From Lachnospiraceae bacterium UBA1760 (GTDB lineage: Bacteria; Bacillota; Clostridia; Lachnospirales; Lachnospiraceae), in the NCBI GenBank assembly GCA_002314775.1, contig DCHE01000088.1, positions 1 through 64,000 of the forward strand: DNA of 64,000 bases, in the 5' to 3' direction. This document shows positions 26,257-35,692 of this stretch, in pieces. The notes below the pieces were generated by a model that searched no databases, was not told the origin of the DNA, and worked only from the letters and a program-made list of their open reading frames with translations. The position numbers and the translations under genes are program-made. How positions within the stretch are numbered: position 1 is the stretch's first letter; each line of letters starts with the position of its first letter.

Positions 26257-27900
26257 ATGAGAAAGAAGACGTTTGCACTTATTCTTAGTGCGGCAATGAT
26301 GACAAGCTTATTTGCAGGCTGTGGCAAAAAGGCTGATGAAACAACAACAGCAGGTGACACACAGGCTACTACAACAGAGGCAGCAACTGAGGCAACTACA
26401 AATGCCACAGGACTCATTGTTCCAGATGAGGAGGCAGCAAAGAATGTTGCAGACCTTATTGACGCAATTTATGTTCAGCAAAGAACAGACGAGACAGATG
26501 CACAGTGTAAGGCTGCTAAGGAAGCCTGGGATGCTCTTACAGATGCTCAAAAGGAAATGGTAGAGGGCGAGAATGCAGACCCAGACTATTTTGGAAGAGA
26601 TACTGGAGATGCTTCTAAGGATGACCCATTAAATCAGGACGAAATCGGTGAAAATGAAATCTTAGTTGTAAGCTTTGGAACTTCCTTCAACAATAGCCGT
26701 ACTGAGGATATCGGTGGCATTGAGAAGGCAATTAAGGCTGCATACCCAGATTACTCTGTAAGAAGAGCATTTACAGCTCAGATTATAATTAACCATGTTC
26801 AGGCAAGAGATGAGGAGTTTATCGATAACATGGACCAGGCTCTTGAGAGAGCAGTTAAGAACAATGTTAAGAATCTTGTAATTCAGCCTACTCATCTTAT
26901 GCATGGCGCTGAGTACGACGAGTTAGTTGATGCAGTTAGTAAGTATCAGGATAAGTTTGAGTCAGTTATAATCTCTGAGCCACTTCTTGGCCAGGTAGGT
27001 GCATCAGGCAGTGATACAAACACTGATAAGGAGACAGTTGCAAAGGCTGTAACAGAGGCAGCTGTTAAGACTGCAGGCTATGCTTCAGCAGATGAAGCTG
27101 CGGCAGATGGTGTGGCATTTGTGTTTATGGGTCATGGTACCTCACACAATGCAAAGGTAACATATACACAGATGCAGACAACAATGAGTAATCTTGGCTA
27201 CAAGAACTGCTTTATCGGAACAGTTGAGGGCGAGCCAGAGGAGACAAGCTGCGAGGCTGTAATTGAGGCAGTTAAGTCAGCTGGATATAAGAAGGTTATT
27301 CTTCGCCCACTTATGGTTGTTGCAGGTGATCATGCAAACAACGATATGGCAGGTGACGATGAGGATTCATGGAAGAGTATGTTCGTCGCAGCTAATGCAT
27401 TTGAAAGTGTAGAGGCTCAGGTTTCAGGACTTGGTTCAATTGATATTGTACAGCAGGTTTATGTTTCACACCTTAAGGATGCACTTGCAAATGGTGCGGC
27501 TTCAAATGGTAGCACGGCTGCAGCTGCAGAGGCTTTAGCTGATGGTACCTACAAGGCAGAGTTCAAAACAGACAGTGGTATGTTCCACGTAAATGAAGCA
27601 AACGAGGGACTTGGCGTGCTTACTGTAAAGAATGGTGAGATGACAATTCATGTTTCCCTTGCTTCTACTAATATCGTTAATCTTTATGTTGGACTTGCCG
27701 AGGATGCAGAGAAGGATGGAGCTACATTACTTAATCCAACAACTGATACAGTAACCTACTCAGATGGCAGCAGTGAAGAAGTTTACGGCTATGACATACC
27801 AGTAAGTGTAATCGGTGAGGAGTTTGATCTTGCGATTCTTGGTACAAAGGGAAAGTGGTATGACCACAAGGTTAGCGTATCAAACCCAGTTGCACAGTAG
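26257..27900 (+). CDS. Exported lipoprotein with CbiK-type cobalt chelatase domain
   Basis: 547-residue lipoprotein: signal peptide and lipobox FAGC with Cys22, then a Thr/Ala-rich linker. A short helical segment (AWDALTDAQKEMV, near 88-100) precedes the CbiK/sirohydrochlorin cobaltochelatase domain (about 130-415). That domain carries His213/His216 in PTHLMHG and His293 in FMGHGTSHN as likely metal ligands and catalytic residues. A C-terminal beta-rich domain (about 425-547, starting ADGTYKAEF) resembles one in the next gene product. CbiK is normally cytoplasmic; a periplasmic form is known in Desulfovibrio. Here the enzyme should face outside the membrane, so metal or tetrapyrrole scavenging is as likely as de novo corrin synthesis. 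Confidence 0.88.
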   Translation: MRKKTFALILSAAMMTSLFAGCGKKADETTTAGDTQATTTEAATEATTNATGLIVPDEEAAKNVADLIDAIYVQQRTDETDAQCKAAKEAWDALTDAQKEMVEGENADPDYFGRDTGDASKDDPLNQDEIGENEILVVSFGTSFNNSRTEDIGGIEKAIKAAYPDYSVRRAFTAQIIINHVQARDEEFIDNMDQALERAVKNNVKNLVIQPTHLMHGAEYDELVDAVSKYQDKFESVIISEPLLGQVGASGSDTNTDKETVAKAVTEAAVKTAGYASADEAAADGVAFVFMGHGTSHNAKVTYTQMQTTMSNLGYKNCFIGTVEGEPEETSCEAVIEAVKSAGYKKVILRPLMVVAGDHANNDMAGDDEDSWKSMFVAANAFESVEAQVSGLGSIDIVQQVYVSHLKDALANGAASNGSTAAAAEALADGTYKAEFKTDSGMFHVNEANEGLGVLTVKNGEMTIHVSLASTNIVNLYVGLAEDAEKDGATLLNPTTDTVTYSDGSSEEVYGYDIPVSVIGEEFDLAILGTKGKWYDHKVSVSNPVAQ

Positions 27901-27945
27901 AATTTTACAGTAGAATTTTTACAGAGAATTTTTACAGAGTTTTTT
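27898..27945 (+). repeat. Short 13-bp tandem repeat after the chelatase gene
   Basis: Three near-identical units of AGAATTTTTACAG (12-14 bp each) begin on the stop codon of the chelatase gene. No function is apparent. Confidence 0.6.
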
Positions 27946-27965
27946 AATAGTATATAAAAATACAT

Positions 27966-28010
27966 AAATGTGATAAGATTATCTCGAGATGAGGTAATCT
28001 TATCTCATTT
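27966..28010 (+). terminator. Terminator-like hairpin
   Basis: GATAAGATTA (27972-27981) pairs perfectly with TAATCTTATC (27995-28004), extended by AAATG/CATTT across one mismatch. The stem is AT-rich and the following T run is short. It could partly separate the chelatase gene from the importer genes. Confidence 0.5.
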
Positions 28011-28088
28011 ATTAAAAACGTATAAAAAATGTTAAATAGTAGCAGAGTATAAGAAAATGTCTGCTGATAGCGACGATGGAGTAAAGCT

Positions 28089-29549
28089 ATGAACAAAAAA
28101 GTAAGAATAATCAACTTAATAGTATGCTGTATGCTTATGCTCGTAGCTCTTGGCTGTGGAAAGAATGGCGGAGAGAATTCATCCGAGCAAAAGACCGCAG
28201 AAAAGAAAGCCTTGTCCGATGGAGAATACACTGCAAAAGTAACATTTTCCGGTGGATCTGGAAAGGCAAGAGTGGAGGATACCGCAAGGATTAAAATTGA
28301 GGGTGGAAAAATCTATGCAACCATAGTTTGGAGCAGTTCAAATTATGATTATATGATAGTTGATGGGAATAAATATATGAATGAGGCAGCTGTGGGAGAA
28401 AATTCAACCTTTACAATTCCCGTCAGTGATTTTTCGGTGCCTCAGAATGTGATTGGCGATACAACAGCCATGAGCACACCTCATGAAATTGAATATACAT
28501 TAACCTTTGAACTGGTTAAGGAAAGCAGCCTTATAATTCCTGAAATAAAGTATGCAGAGAGATTTACTGTATCGGAATATGAGGGCTGCTATCTTGTTAA
28601 TATAGAAGGGGAAAACCCGATAGTAGTGGTCCCGGAGGGGATGGATACACCAAAGAATACCTCGGATATGACAGTGTTAAAAAGACCCCTTACAAACTCA
28701 TATCTTCTTTCCTCATCACAGTATGATCTGATTGATGAAATAGGAGCAGCGGACTATATCAAATACACAGGAATAAAGGAAAATGACTGGTACATCCAGG
28801 AAGCGAAGGAAAGGCTTCAGGATGGAAGGATGATTTACGCAGGAAAATACAGTGCACCGGATTACGAGCTTTTACTTTCGGGAAAGGCGAGCGTTGCACT
28901 TGAAAATACAATGATCTACCATTCGCCGGATATAAAGGAGAAGCTAGAGGAGCTCGGAATTCCGGTTTTTGTAGAGAAGTCAAGCCAGGAAACACATCCC
29001 CTGGGAAGGCTTGAATGGATAAAGCTATATGGAATTCTCTATGGTAAAGAGAGTGAAGCAAATACCTACTTTGAGACAGAACTGAGTACGCTTCTTCCAA
29101 TTATTGAAAAGGAATCAACCGGAAAAACTGCGGCAGTGTTTTCGGTAAATTCTCAGGGACTTATTGTAATCAGAAAGCCGGGAGATTACATCTCAAAGAT
29201 GGTGGGGCTTGCCGGAGGAACTTATCTTCCAGATAAGGTTCAGGATATGGACGAAAATGCTCTTTCGACAATGAAGATTCAGCTTGAGGATTTTTATGCT
29301 GCTGCGAAGGATGCAGATGTGCTTATTTATAACAGCACAATAGAAGGGGAGCTTTCAAGTATAGAGGAGCTGATAGGGAAGAATGTACTTTTTAAAGATT
29401 TCAAGGCAGTGAAGGAAGGAAAGGTTTATTGCACTGAGAGCAATTTCTTTCAGGAGACAACAGGAATCTGTGTATTTATAGAGGATTTAAACAGCATATT
29501 ATCAGAAGAGGAGAACGATAAGCTGGTCTTTCTTAAGAAGCTTTATTAA
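28089..29549 (+). CDS. Lipoprotein binding protein of the corrinoid/iron-complex ABC importer
   Basis: 486-residue lipoprotein with a lipobox ending LGC (Cys23). An N-terminal beta-rich domain (about 43-155, LSDGEYTAKVTF) looks related to the C-terminal domain of the preceding chelatase. The rest (about 190-486) is a BtuF/FepB-type periplasmic binding domain with the TSDMTVLKRP entry and EELGIPVFVE and NVLFKDFKAVKEGKVY segments. It lies in a riboswitch-headed locus with a matching permease and ATPase downstream, so corrinoid uptake is the best guess; heme or siderophore cannot be excluded. Confidence 0.82.
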   Translation: MNKKVRIINLIVCCMLMLVALGCGKNGGENSSEQKTAEKKALSDGEYTAKVTFSGGSGKARVEDTARIKIEGGKIYATIVWSSSNYDYMIVDGNKYMNEAAVGENSTFTIPVSDFSVPQNVIGDTTAMSTPHEIEYTLTFELVKESSLIIPEIKYAERFTVSEYEGCYLVNIEGENPIVVVPEGMDTPKNTSDMTVLKRPLTNSYLLSSSQYDLIDEIGAADYIKYTGIKENDWYIQEAKERLQDGRMIYAGKYSAPDYELLLSGKASVALENTMIYHSPDIKEKLEELGIPVFVEKSSQETHPLGRLEWIKLYGILYGKESEANTYFETELSTLLPIIEKESTGKTAAVFSVNSQGLIVIRKPGDYISKMVGLAGGTYLPDKVQDMDENALSTMKIQLEDFYAAAKDADVLIYNSTIEGELSSIEELIGKNVLFKDFKAVKEGKVYCTESNFFQETTGICVFIEDLNSILSEEENDKLVFLKKLY

Positions 29550-29554
29550 ATGTC

Positions 29555-29585
29555 AGCTATACCGGAAGCAGGCTATAGCTTCTTG
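29555..29585 (+). terminator. Weak terminator-like hairpin
   Basis: AGCTATA (29555-29561) pairs with TATAGCT (29574-29580), followed by a poor T tract (TCTTGAATTT). Low confidence. Confidence 0.3.
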
Positions 29586-29615
29586 AATTTACGATGGTAA
29601 TATAAGTCTCTTTCA

Positions 29616-29624
29616 TGTTATAAT
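29616..29624 (+). promoter_or_regulatory. Extended -10 promoter for the GGDEF gene
   Basis: TGTTATAAT is a perfect extended -10 element, about 120 bases upstream of the GGDEF gene. No obvious -35. It suggests that the GGDEF-btuC-btuD segment can be transcribed apart from the riboswitch. Confidence 0.5.
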
Positions 29625-29746
29625 CCTTATATAAAAGTCAAATGATAATCAATATCAGATATTTAAACGAACTTGCAGATGCAAGAAGGAGGCTTCTTGA
29701 AGAATAATCCGGGAAGAAGCTATGGTTTAAAGAATAGGGAGGGAAG

Positions 29747-30841
29747 ATGAAGCTTATTAAAATCATTAAGCGTGGAATAAATTATCTTGGAAATAATGAT
29801 ATAGATCTGAGAATAAGACTGCTGTTTTTTCTGGAGTATGCAGCGCTTTTTGCATGCATTATCGGTACGATTGCAATGGTTGCATTTGCAACCTCAATAA
29901 AGATTCTTATTCCAAATTTTGTGCTTATAGCATTCTGTCTGGTTGGAATATATCTCAGTCACGTTAAGAAGAAGTATGATGCTGCGTCATTTTGCATAAT
30001 TGGTGGCTGTTCATATATCGCACTGCCATATATGTATTTTACAGCAGGCGGATTCAAATCAGGAATGCCAGTATGGTTTGTATTTGCAGTTGTATTTACC
30101 TGCCTTATGATGAGAGGAAGGTTAAGGAGAGTAATGCCTGTGCTATGTGTCGCTATAAGTATAGACTGCCTTCTTATCTCTCATTATTATCCAGATACGG
30201 TTATTCCACTCGCAAGTCAGGATGCAGAGTTTTGGGATTTGCTACAGTCATATATTATAGTCTCTGTTGTAATATGCATAAGTCTTATGATTTATATTGC
30301 TTCCTATGACAGGCAGAGAAAATCGCTTGAACAAAAGAGTATCGAGCTAAAGCGGGCAATGTACACAGACTCACTCACCGGAATTGCCAATAGACATGCA
30401 TATTATGATGACACAAATGAGTTTTCTGATAAATTCAAGGAAAATCTTGTTTTAGTTGCCATGGATATTAACGGTCTTAAGACTGTAAATGACACTGAGG
30501 GTCATGCTGCTGGAGACGAGCTTATTAAGGCCGCAACAGGCATTATGGTCGATGCCTATGCAGGTTATGGAAAAATATATAGAACTGGTGGCGATGAGTT
30601 CGTTGCAATTCTTGATTATGAGAACTGTGATGCAGAAAAGCTAAAGGACATCATCGATACCACAATTAAAAATCAAAATGAAAAGAACGGTACAAGCATT
30701 TCTATCGCGACAGGTATAGCCGTATGGAATGATAACAGAGATAAGAATTACTTTGAGTTAGAGAAGCTCGCAGATTCTGTAATGTATAAGAATAAGAGCG
30801 AGTTCTATAAGAATGCAGGACGCGATAGAAGAAAGAGATAG
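29747..30841 (+). CDS. Membrane diguanylate cyclase (GGDEF)
   Basis: 364-residue membrane protein. About six hydrophobic helices (to residue 190) are followed by a short helical linker and a GGDEF domain with DSLTGIANRHAYYD, DINGLKTVND and an intact GGDEF signature near 281-285. No RXXD inhibitory site is present at the usual place upstream. It should make c-di-GMP from GTP. The sensor part has no recognisable ligand domain. It sits between the corrinoid-type binding protein and its permease, an odd place for a signalling enzyme. Its stop codon falls inside a 13-bp tandem repeat. Confidence 0.88.
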   Translation: MKLIKIIKRGINYLGNNDIDLRIRLLFFLEYAALFACIIGTIAMVAFATSIKILIPNFVLIAFCLVGIYLSHVKKKYDAASFCIIGGCSYIALPYMYFTAGGFKSGMPVWFVFAVVFTCLMMRGRLRRVMPVLCVAISIDCLLISHYYPDTVIPLASQDAEFWDLLQSYIIVSVVICISLMIYIASYDRQRKSLEQKSIELKRAMYTDSLTGIANRHAYYDDTNEFSDKFKENLVLVAMDINGLKTVNDTEGHAAGDELIKAATGIMVDAYAGYGKIYRTGGDEFVAILDYENCDAEKLKDIIDTTIKNQNEKNGTSISIATGIAVWNDNRDKNYFELEKLADSVMYKNKSEFYKNAGRDRRKR

Positions 30842-30868
30842 AAGAAAGAGATAGAAGAAAGAGATAGG
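30825..30868 (+). repeat. 13-bp tandem repeat over the GGDEF stop codon
   Basis: Three perfect units of ATAGAAGAAAGAG (30825-30837, 30838-30850, 30851-30863) plus a partial unit. The stop codon of the GGDEF gene is inside the second unit and the btuC start follows seven bases after the end. Since 13 is not a multiple of three, gain or loss of a unit that alters the coding part could change the reading frame at the C-terminus. Confidence 0.8.
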
Positions 30869-30874
30869 TTTGTT

Positions 30875-31894
30875 ATGAACAAATCAAGGATAAGATATAT
30901 AGTATCCTTTGCTATTATAATAATTCTTCTTTTGGCAGCGTTTACCTGGAATGTGCTATCTGGAAGCGTTAGTATAAGTGTATCGGATATGATAGATGTC
31001 CTGTTTAAAAATGCAGGAGATGAAACGGTAATTAATATTGTATGGAATATCAGACTTCCAAGAATTATGGCTGCCATGCTTCTTGGGGGTGCTCTTTCTG
31101 TGTCCGGATTTCTGCTTCAGACCTTTTTTCAGAATCCGATTGCCGGACCTTATGTGCTTGGAATATCTCAGGGGGCTAAGCTTACGGTTGCCCTCACAAT
31201 GATATTTCTTTTGGGAAAGGGAATGACAATTAGCTCATTTGGAATGGTTGCGGCAGCCTTTCTTGGCTCTATGATTTCAATGGGCTTTGTTCTTTTGATA
31301 TCCGTGAAGGTCAGGGATATGTCATTTCTTATAATCTGTGGAATAATGATTGGATATATCTGTTCTGCAATAACAGATTTTATAGTTACCTTTGCCAGTG
31401 ACTCGAATATTGTAAATCTTCACAACTGGTCTCAGGGAAGCTTTTCGGGAATGGCCTGGAAGAGTATAAAAATAATAGCAATTATAACAATTGTATCGGT
31501 GATAATAACATTTTTTATGGCGAAGCCAATCTCGGCCTACCAGCTGGGTGAGAGCTATGCGAGAAGTATGGGTGTGAATATTAAGCTGCTCAGAGTTCTT
31601 CTGATTCTTATGTCAAGTCTTTTGTCGGCTCTTGTCACAGCCTTTGCAGGCCCAATTTCCTTTGTTGGAATAGCAGTTCCACACCTAATTAAGACACTTA
31701 CAAAAACGGTAAAGCCTATTCTTCTTATACCAGGCTGCTTTCTCGGAGGTGCCTTCGTGACTCTCCTCTGTGATGGTATTTCGAGGATGGTATTTGCACC
31801 AACAGAGCTTAGCATTAGCTCGGTGACTGCCGTAATTTTAGTGCCGGTTGTAATATGGATGATGATAAAGAGGCAGAGTGAGAGAAGTAAGTGA
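30875..31894 (+). CDS. btuC: FecCD/BtuC-type ABC permease
   Basis: 339-residue permease with about ten membrane helices of the FecCD family. Family motifs include RLPRIMAAMLLGGALSVSGF, QNPIAGPYVLGISQGA, GPISFVGIAVPHL and a C-terminal PTELSISSVTAVI. It forms the channel for corrinoid or iron-complex uptake with the binding protein at 28089 and the ATPase that starts at its stop codon. The ribosome site upstream is weak and overlaps the tandem repeat. Confidence 0.87.
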   Translation: MNKSRIRYIVSFAIIIILLLAAFTWNVLSGSVSISVSDMIDVLFKNAGDETVINIVWNIRLPRIMAAMLLGGALSVSGFLLQTFFQNPIAGPYVLGISQGAKLTVALTMIFLLGKGMTISSFGMVAAAFLGSMISMGFVLLISVKVRDMSFLIICGIMIGYICSAITDFIVTFASDSNIVNLHNWSQGSFSGMAWKSIKIIAIITIVSVIITFFMAKPISAYQLGESYARSMGVNIKLLRVLLILMSSLLSALVTAFAGPISFVGIAVPHLIKTLTKTVKPILLIPGCFLGGAFVTLLCDGISRMVFAPTELSISSVTAVILVPVVIWMMIKRQSERSK

Positions 31895-33024
31895 TGGATA
31901 AGAATAATAGTGCTGAAAATAATATAATAATGTCCACGGAAAATCTCTCGGTAGGTTATGGAAAAAAGATAGTTGTAGATGGTGTATGCATCACTCTTGA
32001 AAGAGGAAGGATTCTCACCCTTATCGGCCCGAATGGTGCAGGAAAATCAACCCTGCTTAAGACAATCTCAGGAGAGTTAAAGAAAATTTCAGGAAGAGTT
32101 GTTTTGTGCCATAGAGATATTGATGAGATTGAGAGAATAGCACTTGCTAAGAAAATGTCGGTGGTGCTTACAACAAGGCCTAAGGCAGAGCTTATGACAG
32201 CCTTCGACATAGTTGCGGCAGGAAGATATCCCTATACAGGAAGGCTGGGAATTCTTTCAGAGGATGACAGAGTGAAAATCAGAGATGTGATGAAGACATT
32301 TGACATTGAGGATATTAGTGAAAGATATTTCAATGAGCTTTCAGATGGACAGAGACAGAGGGTGCTTATTGCAAGAGCAGTATGTCAGGAGCCGGAGGTC
32401 TTAATCCTAGATGAACCAACCTCCTACCTTGACATGAAATTTAAGATAGACATTCTTGGAACACTCAGAAGGATAGTTAAAGAGAGAAATATAGCAGTTA
32501 TAATGTCACTGCATGAGATAGAACTGGCCTCACTCATTTCCGACACGATATGTGTTGTGGAGGGAGACAGGATAGGACGTATTGGAACAAGCGAGGAGGT
32601 TTTCGAGGGAAACTACATCCAAAGGCTCTATGGAGTGAGGGACGAGGAGTTTGATACACTTACCGGAGCTATGCATTTTACAGGCTGCAAGGATAAACCA
32701 AAGGTATTTGTAATAGGCGGCGGAGGCTACGGAATTCCTGTGTACAACAGATTAATCAGAGAGGGAATTCCATTTGCGGCAGGAATAATAAGTGAGAACG
32801 ATGTTGAGTATAAAACCTGTGTTGCAGGTGCGTCGAGAGTTGTTTCGATGCCAGCCTTTGAGATACCTTCACCAGATGGTAGTGAGGTTGAGACGGCTAA
32901 AGGAATAATAGATGAATGCGAATCGGCTATAGTTGCAGTGAAGCAATTTGGAAGGACTAATGATGCGGCAAGAATATTAGCTGACTACGCGAGGAGCAAA
33001 AATAAAATTCAGGTAAAATCCTGA
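31894..33024 (+). CDS. btuD: BtuD/FecE-type ABC ATPase with C-terminal Rossmann-like extension
   Basis: 376-residue ATPase (ATG 31894; a GTG at 31891 is an alternative). The ABC domain (about 1-260) has Walker [11 protein letters not shown] near residue 45, signature LSDGQRQRV, and Walker [14 protein letters not shown]. After it comes an extra segment of about 110 residues opening with [19 protein letters not shown], a glycine-rich turn typical of nucleotide-binding folds. BtuD/FecE proteins usually end near 260 residues, so this is a fusion. The extension may be regulatory; its role is unknown. Confidence 0.85.
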   Translation: MDKNNSAENNIIMSTENLSVGYGKKIVVDGVCITLERGRILTLIGPNGAGKSTLLKTISGELKKISGRVVLCHRDIDEIERIALAKKMSVVLTTRPKAELMTAFDIVAAGRYPYTGRLGILSEDDRVKIRDVMKTFDIEDISERYFNELSDGQRQRVLIARAVCQEPEVLILDEPTSYLDMKFKIDILGTLRRIVKERNIAVIMSLHEIELASLISDTICVVEGDRIGRIGTSEEVFEGNYIQRLYGVRDEEFDTLTGAMHFTGCKDKPKVFVIGGGGYGIPVYNRLIREGIPFAAGIISENDVEYKTCVAGASRVVSMPAFEIPSPDGSEVETAKGIIDECESAIVAVKQFGRTNDAARILADYARSKNKIQVKS

Positions 33025-33043
33025 GATAGAAACAGGAGAAGTA

Positions 33044-34573
33044 ATGGCAAAGGTTTTAATGGTGCAGGGCACGATGTCTAATGCAGGCAAAAGCCTTATA
33101 ACAGCAGGACTGCTCAGGGTATTTAAGCAGGATGGATATAAGGTCTGTCCCTTTAAGTCCCAGAACATGGCTTTAAATTCATACATAACAGAGGAAGGGC
33201 TTGAGATGGGCAGGGCCCAGGTTATGCAGGCGGAGGCAGCAGGAATAAAGCCGTCAGTTTATATGAATCCTATACTACTTAAGCCTTCAAGCGATGTAGG
33301 CTCCCAGGTAATTGTAAATGGAGAGGTCCTCGGAAATATGAAGGCGAAGGACTATTTCAAGTATAAGGAACAGCTTATTCCAGATATAAAAAAGGCCTTT
33401 AATAGACTTTCAGAAGAGTACGATATTATTGTGATTGAGGGAGCAGGAAGTCCGGCAGAAATCAATTTAAAGCAGAATGATATAGTCAATATGGGCATGG
33501 CCGAGATGGTTGATGCACCGGTTCTTTTAGTTGGAGATATTGACAGAGGCGGTGTTTTTGCTCAGCTTATTGGAACTCTTGTGCTTCTCACAGAGTCAGA
33601 GAGAGATAGAGTAAAGGGCCTCATTATCAATAAATTCAGAGGGGATAAGACAATCTTAGACCCAGGAATAGCTATGCTAAATGATATGGGAGGAGTACCT
33701 TACTGCGGCGTTCTTCCATATATGAAAATACAGGTGGATGATGAGGACAGTCTTAGCGAGAGGCTTGATAATAAGAAAAGGTCTCTTATAAATATCGGAG
33801 TAATCAGACTTAATAAGCTGTCTAATTTTACGGATTTTTCAAGGTTCGAGGAGATAGACGGAGTATCGGTGATATATCTTGATAATCCACATGAGGTGGA
33901 AGAGATGGATATGATAATTCTCCCGGGAAGCAAGAACACCTGTGAGGATATGATTTACTTAAGAGAGTCGGGCTTTGAGTCAGCCATAATTAAGTACGCA
34001 AAAAATGGACCGGTTATAGGTATCTGTGGCGGCTTTCAGATGATGGGGGAGATGATATCCGACCCATATAAGGTTGAGTCAGGAAGGTGCGTGAAGGGAC
34101 TTTCACTTTTACCACTTAATACTGTTATTCTTGAGGAAAAAAAGAGAACTAATCTTAAGGGCGAAATACCAGAGATAGATGGCTTTTTCGACTTTCTTAG
34201 TGGTGAGCAGTATGAGGGCTACGAGATTCATATGGGAGAGACTGTGACTCTTTTTGATGAAAAGAAAGATCAAGAGATTATTTCAGAATTGGAGAATAAA
34301 ACAGTTAATAATGCAGGAAATGAACCAGTAACGTTCTATGCAAGGGAAAACTGCTTCGGCACCTATATGCATGGAATATTTGACTACGGTGATATAGCAA
34401 AGAGAATAGTAGATAAGCTTGCCGAAGGAAAAGGTGTTAAGCTTGATATAGATATGAACCTTACACACAGAAGGTTTAAGGAGAAGCAGTATGATATTCT
34501 TGCCGACACTGTTCGCGAGTATCTGGATATGGATTATATTTACAGCATTCTGACGGAAGCAAAATGTGAGTAG
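33044..34573 (+). CDS. cbiP: Cobyric acid synthase CbiP/CobQ
   Basis: 509-residue glutamine-dependent amidotransferase. It amidates the b, d, e and g side chains of adenosylcobyrinic acid diamide. The N-terminal ATP-binding part opens [11 protein letters not shown]; the C-terminal class I glutaminase has its Cys in [10 protein letters not shown] and His in [10 protein letters not shown]. Full length for the family. AGGAGAAG precedes the ATG. Its stop overlaps the cobT start. Confidence 0.94.
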   Translation: MAKVLMVQGTMSNAGKSLITAGLLRVFKQDGYKVCPFKSQNMALNSYITEEGLEMGRAQVMQAEAAGIKPSVYMNPILLKPSSDVGSQVIVNGEVLGNMKAKDYFKYKEQLIPDIKKAFNRLSEEYDIIVIEGAGSPAEINLKQNDIVNMGMAEMVDAPVLLVGDIDRGGVFAQLIGTLVLLTESERDRVKGLIINKFRGDKTILDPGIAMLNDMGGVPYCGVLPYMKIQVDDEDSLSERLDNKKRSLINIGVIRLNKLSNFTDFSRFEEIDGVSVIYLDNPHEVEEMDMIILPGSKNTCEDMIYLRESGFESAIIKYAKNGPVIGICGGFQMMGEMISDPYKVESGRCVKGLSLLPLNTVILEEKKRTNLKGEIPEIDGFFDFLSGEQYEGYEIHMGETVTLFDEKKDQEIISELENKTVNNAGNEPVTFYARENCFGTYMHGIFDYGDIAKRIVDKLAEGKGVKLDIDMNLTHRRFKEKQYDILADTVREYLDMDYIYSILTEAKCE

Positions 34574-35675
34574 ATATGTGAGAAAAGCTATGAGAATAAT
34601 TGATAAAATTCTTGAAAATAAAATAGTGATAGAGCCTGTTGATAAGGAAAGAATAAAGACTGTTAAGCTTGATTTTGACAAGGTTATAAAGCCTCTTGAC
34701 AGTATGGGTGTTTTTGAGAAGCAGCTTTCTTTGATAGGTGCAATTCAAGGCTTGATCAGGCCTGTTACAGATAAGGCAGTGCTTGCCATCTTCTGTGCAG
34801 ATAATGGAATTGTCGAGGAGGGCGTAAGCCAGTCAGGTCAGGAGGTTACATTTGCCTGTGCTAAAAATATCTCGCTCGGAAAATCGGTGGTTGGAAATAT
34901 GGCAAAGTCAGCGGGAATTGATTTTTTAACCTATGATGTTGGGATTAATACTGATGAGGCATTTGACACCATAATAGATAAGAAGATTATGAGGGGGACT
35001 AGAAACTTCAGGTATGAGCCCGCAATGACAGTGGAGGAGGCAAGACTTGCCATCGAAGAAGGAATTGAGATAGCACAAAGCCTTAAGGAAAAGGGCTACA
35101 GCTTAATTCTTTTAGGAGAGATGGGCATTGGAAATACAACCACCTCAAGTGCGGTGGCAGCAGCAATTCTTAACCTCGATGCAGATAAGGTTACCGGAAG
35201 AGGTTCAGGTTTATCTGATGAAGGTCTTAGAAAAAAGAAATCAGTGATAAATGAAGCGATAAACAAATACGATTTACATAGCAAGGATGCATTTACAGTG
35301 CTAAGAACTGTAGGAGGTCTCGACATTGCGGCTATGGCAGGTGCTATTATTGGTGGAGCCATGAATAAGCTTCCTATCGTTCTCGACGGATTTATTAGTG
35401 AAGCGGCGGCACTTGTAGCAGAGGAAATCTGTCCGGGAGTGAGGGAGTATTTAATCCCTTCACATAAGAGCCGTGAGCTTGGAGCCAGAAGGATTGAAGA
35501 GAGACTTGGTCTTTGTCCAGTCATAGATGGAGGGCTGGCGCTAGGAGAGGGGACGGGCGCTGTTCTTATGACAGCAATGCTTAACACAGTGAATTATTCC
35601 CTGAAAAATAGTATAAGGTTTGAGGAGACTGAGGTTGACCAGTATGTAAGGCAGGATGCAACTAATAATGCATAA
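34566..35675 (+). CDS. cobT: Nicotinate-nucleotide-DMB phosphoribosyltransferase CobT
   Basis: 369-residue enzyme that activates the lower-ligand base to alpha-ribazole phosphate. Typical sequences are KPLDSMG near the N-terminus, [27 protein letters not shown], and the C-terminal [16 protein letters not shown]. The GTG at 34566 is taken as start (GGAAG six bases upstream, overlapping cbiP); ATG 34590 is an equally plausible start nearer to where homology begins. Confidence 0.93.
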   Translation: MSRYVRKAMRIIDKILENKIVIEPVDKERIKTVKLDFDKVIKPLDSMGVFEKQLSLIGAIQGLIRPVTDKAVLAIFCADNGIVEEGVSQSGQEVTFACAKNISLGKSVVGNMAKSAGIDFLTYDVGINTDEAFDTIIDKKIMRGTRNFRYEPAMTVEEARLAIEEGIEIAQSLKEKGYSLILLGEMGIGNTTTSSAVAAAILNLDADKVTGRGSGLSDEGLRKKKSVINEAINKYDLHSKDAFTVLRTVGGLDIAAMAGAIIGGAMNKLPIVLDGFISEAAALVAEEICPGVREYLIPSHKSRELGARRIEERLGLCPVIDGGLALGEGTGAVLMTAMLNTVNYSLKNSIRFEETEVDQYVRQDATNNA

Positions 35676-35692
35676 CTGAGTGTTGAGAAAAT

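Noticed and set aside
29642..29707. 21-codon frame upstream of the GGDEF gene, possible leader peptide
   Set aside because: No Shine-Dalgarno sequence before the ATG and no regulatory amino-acid run.
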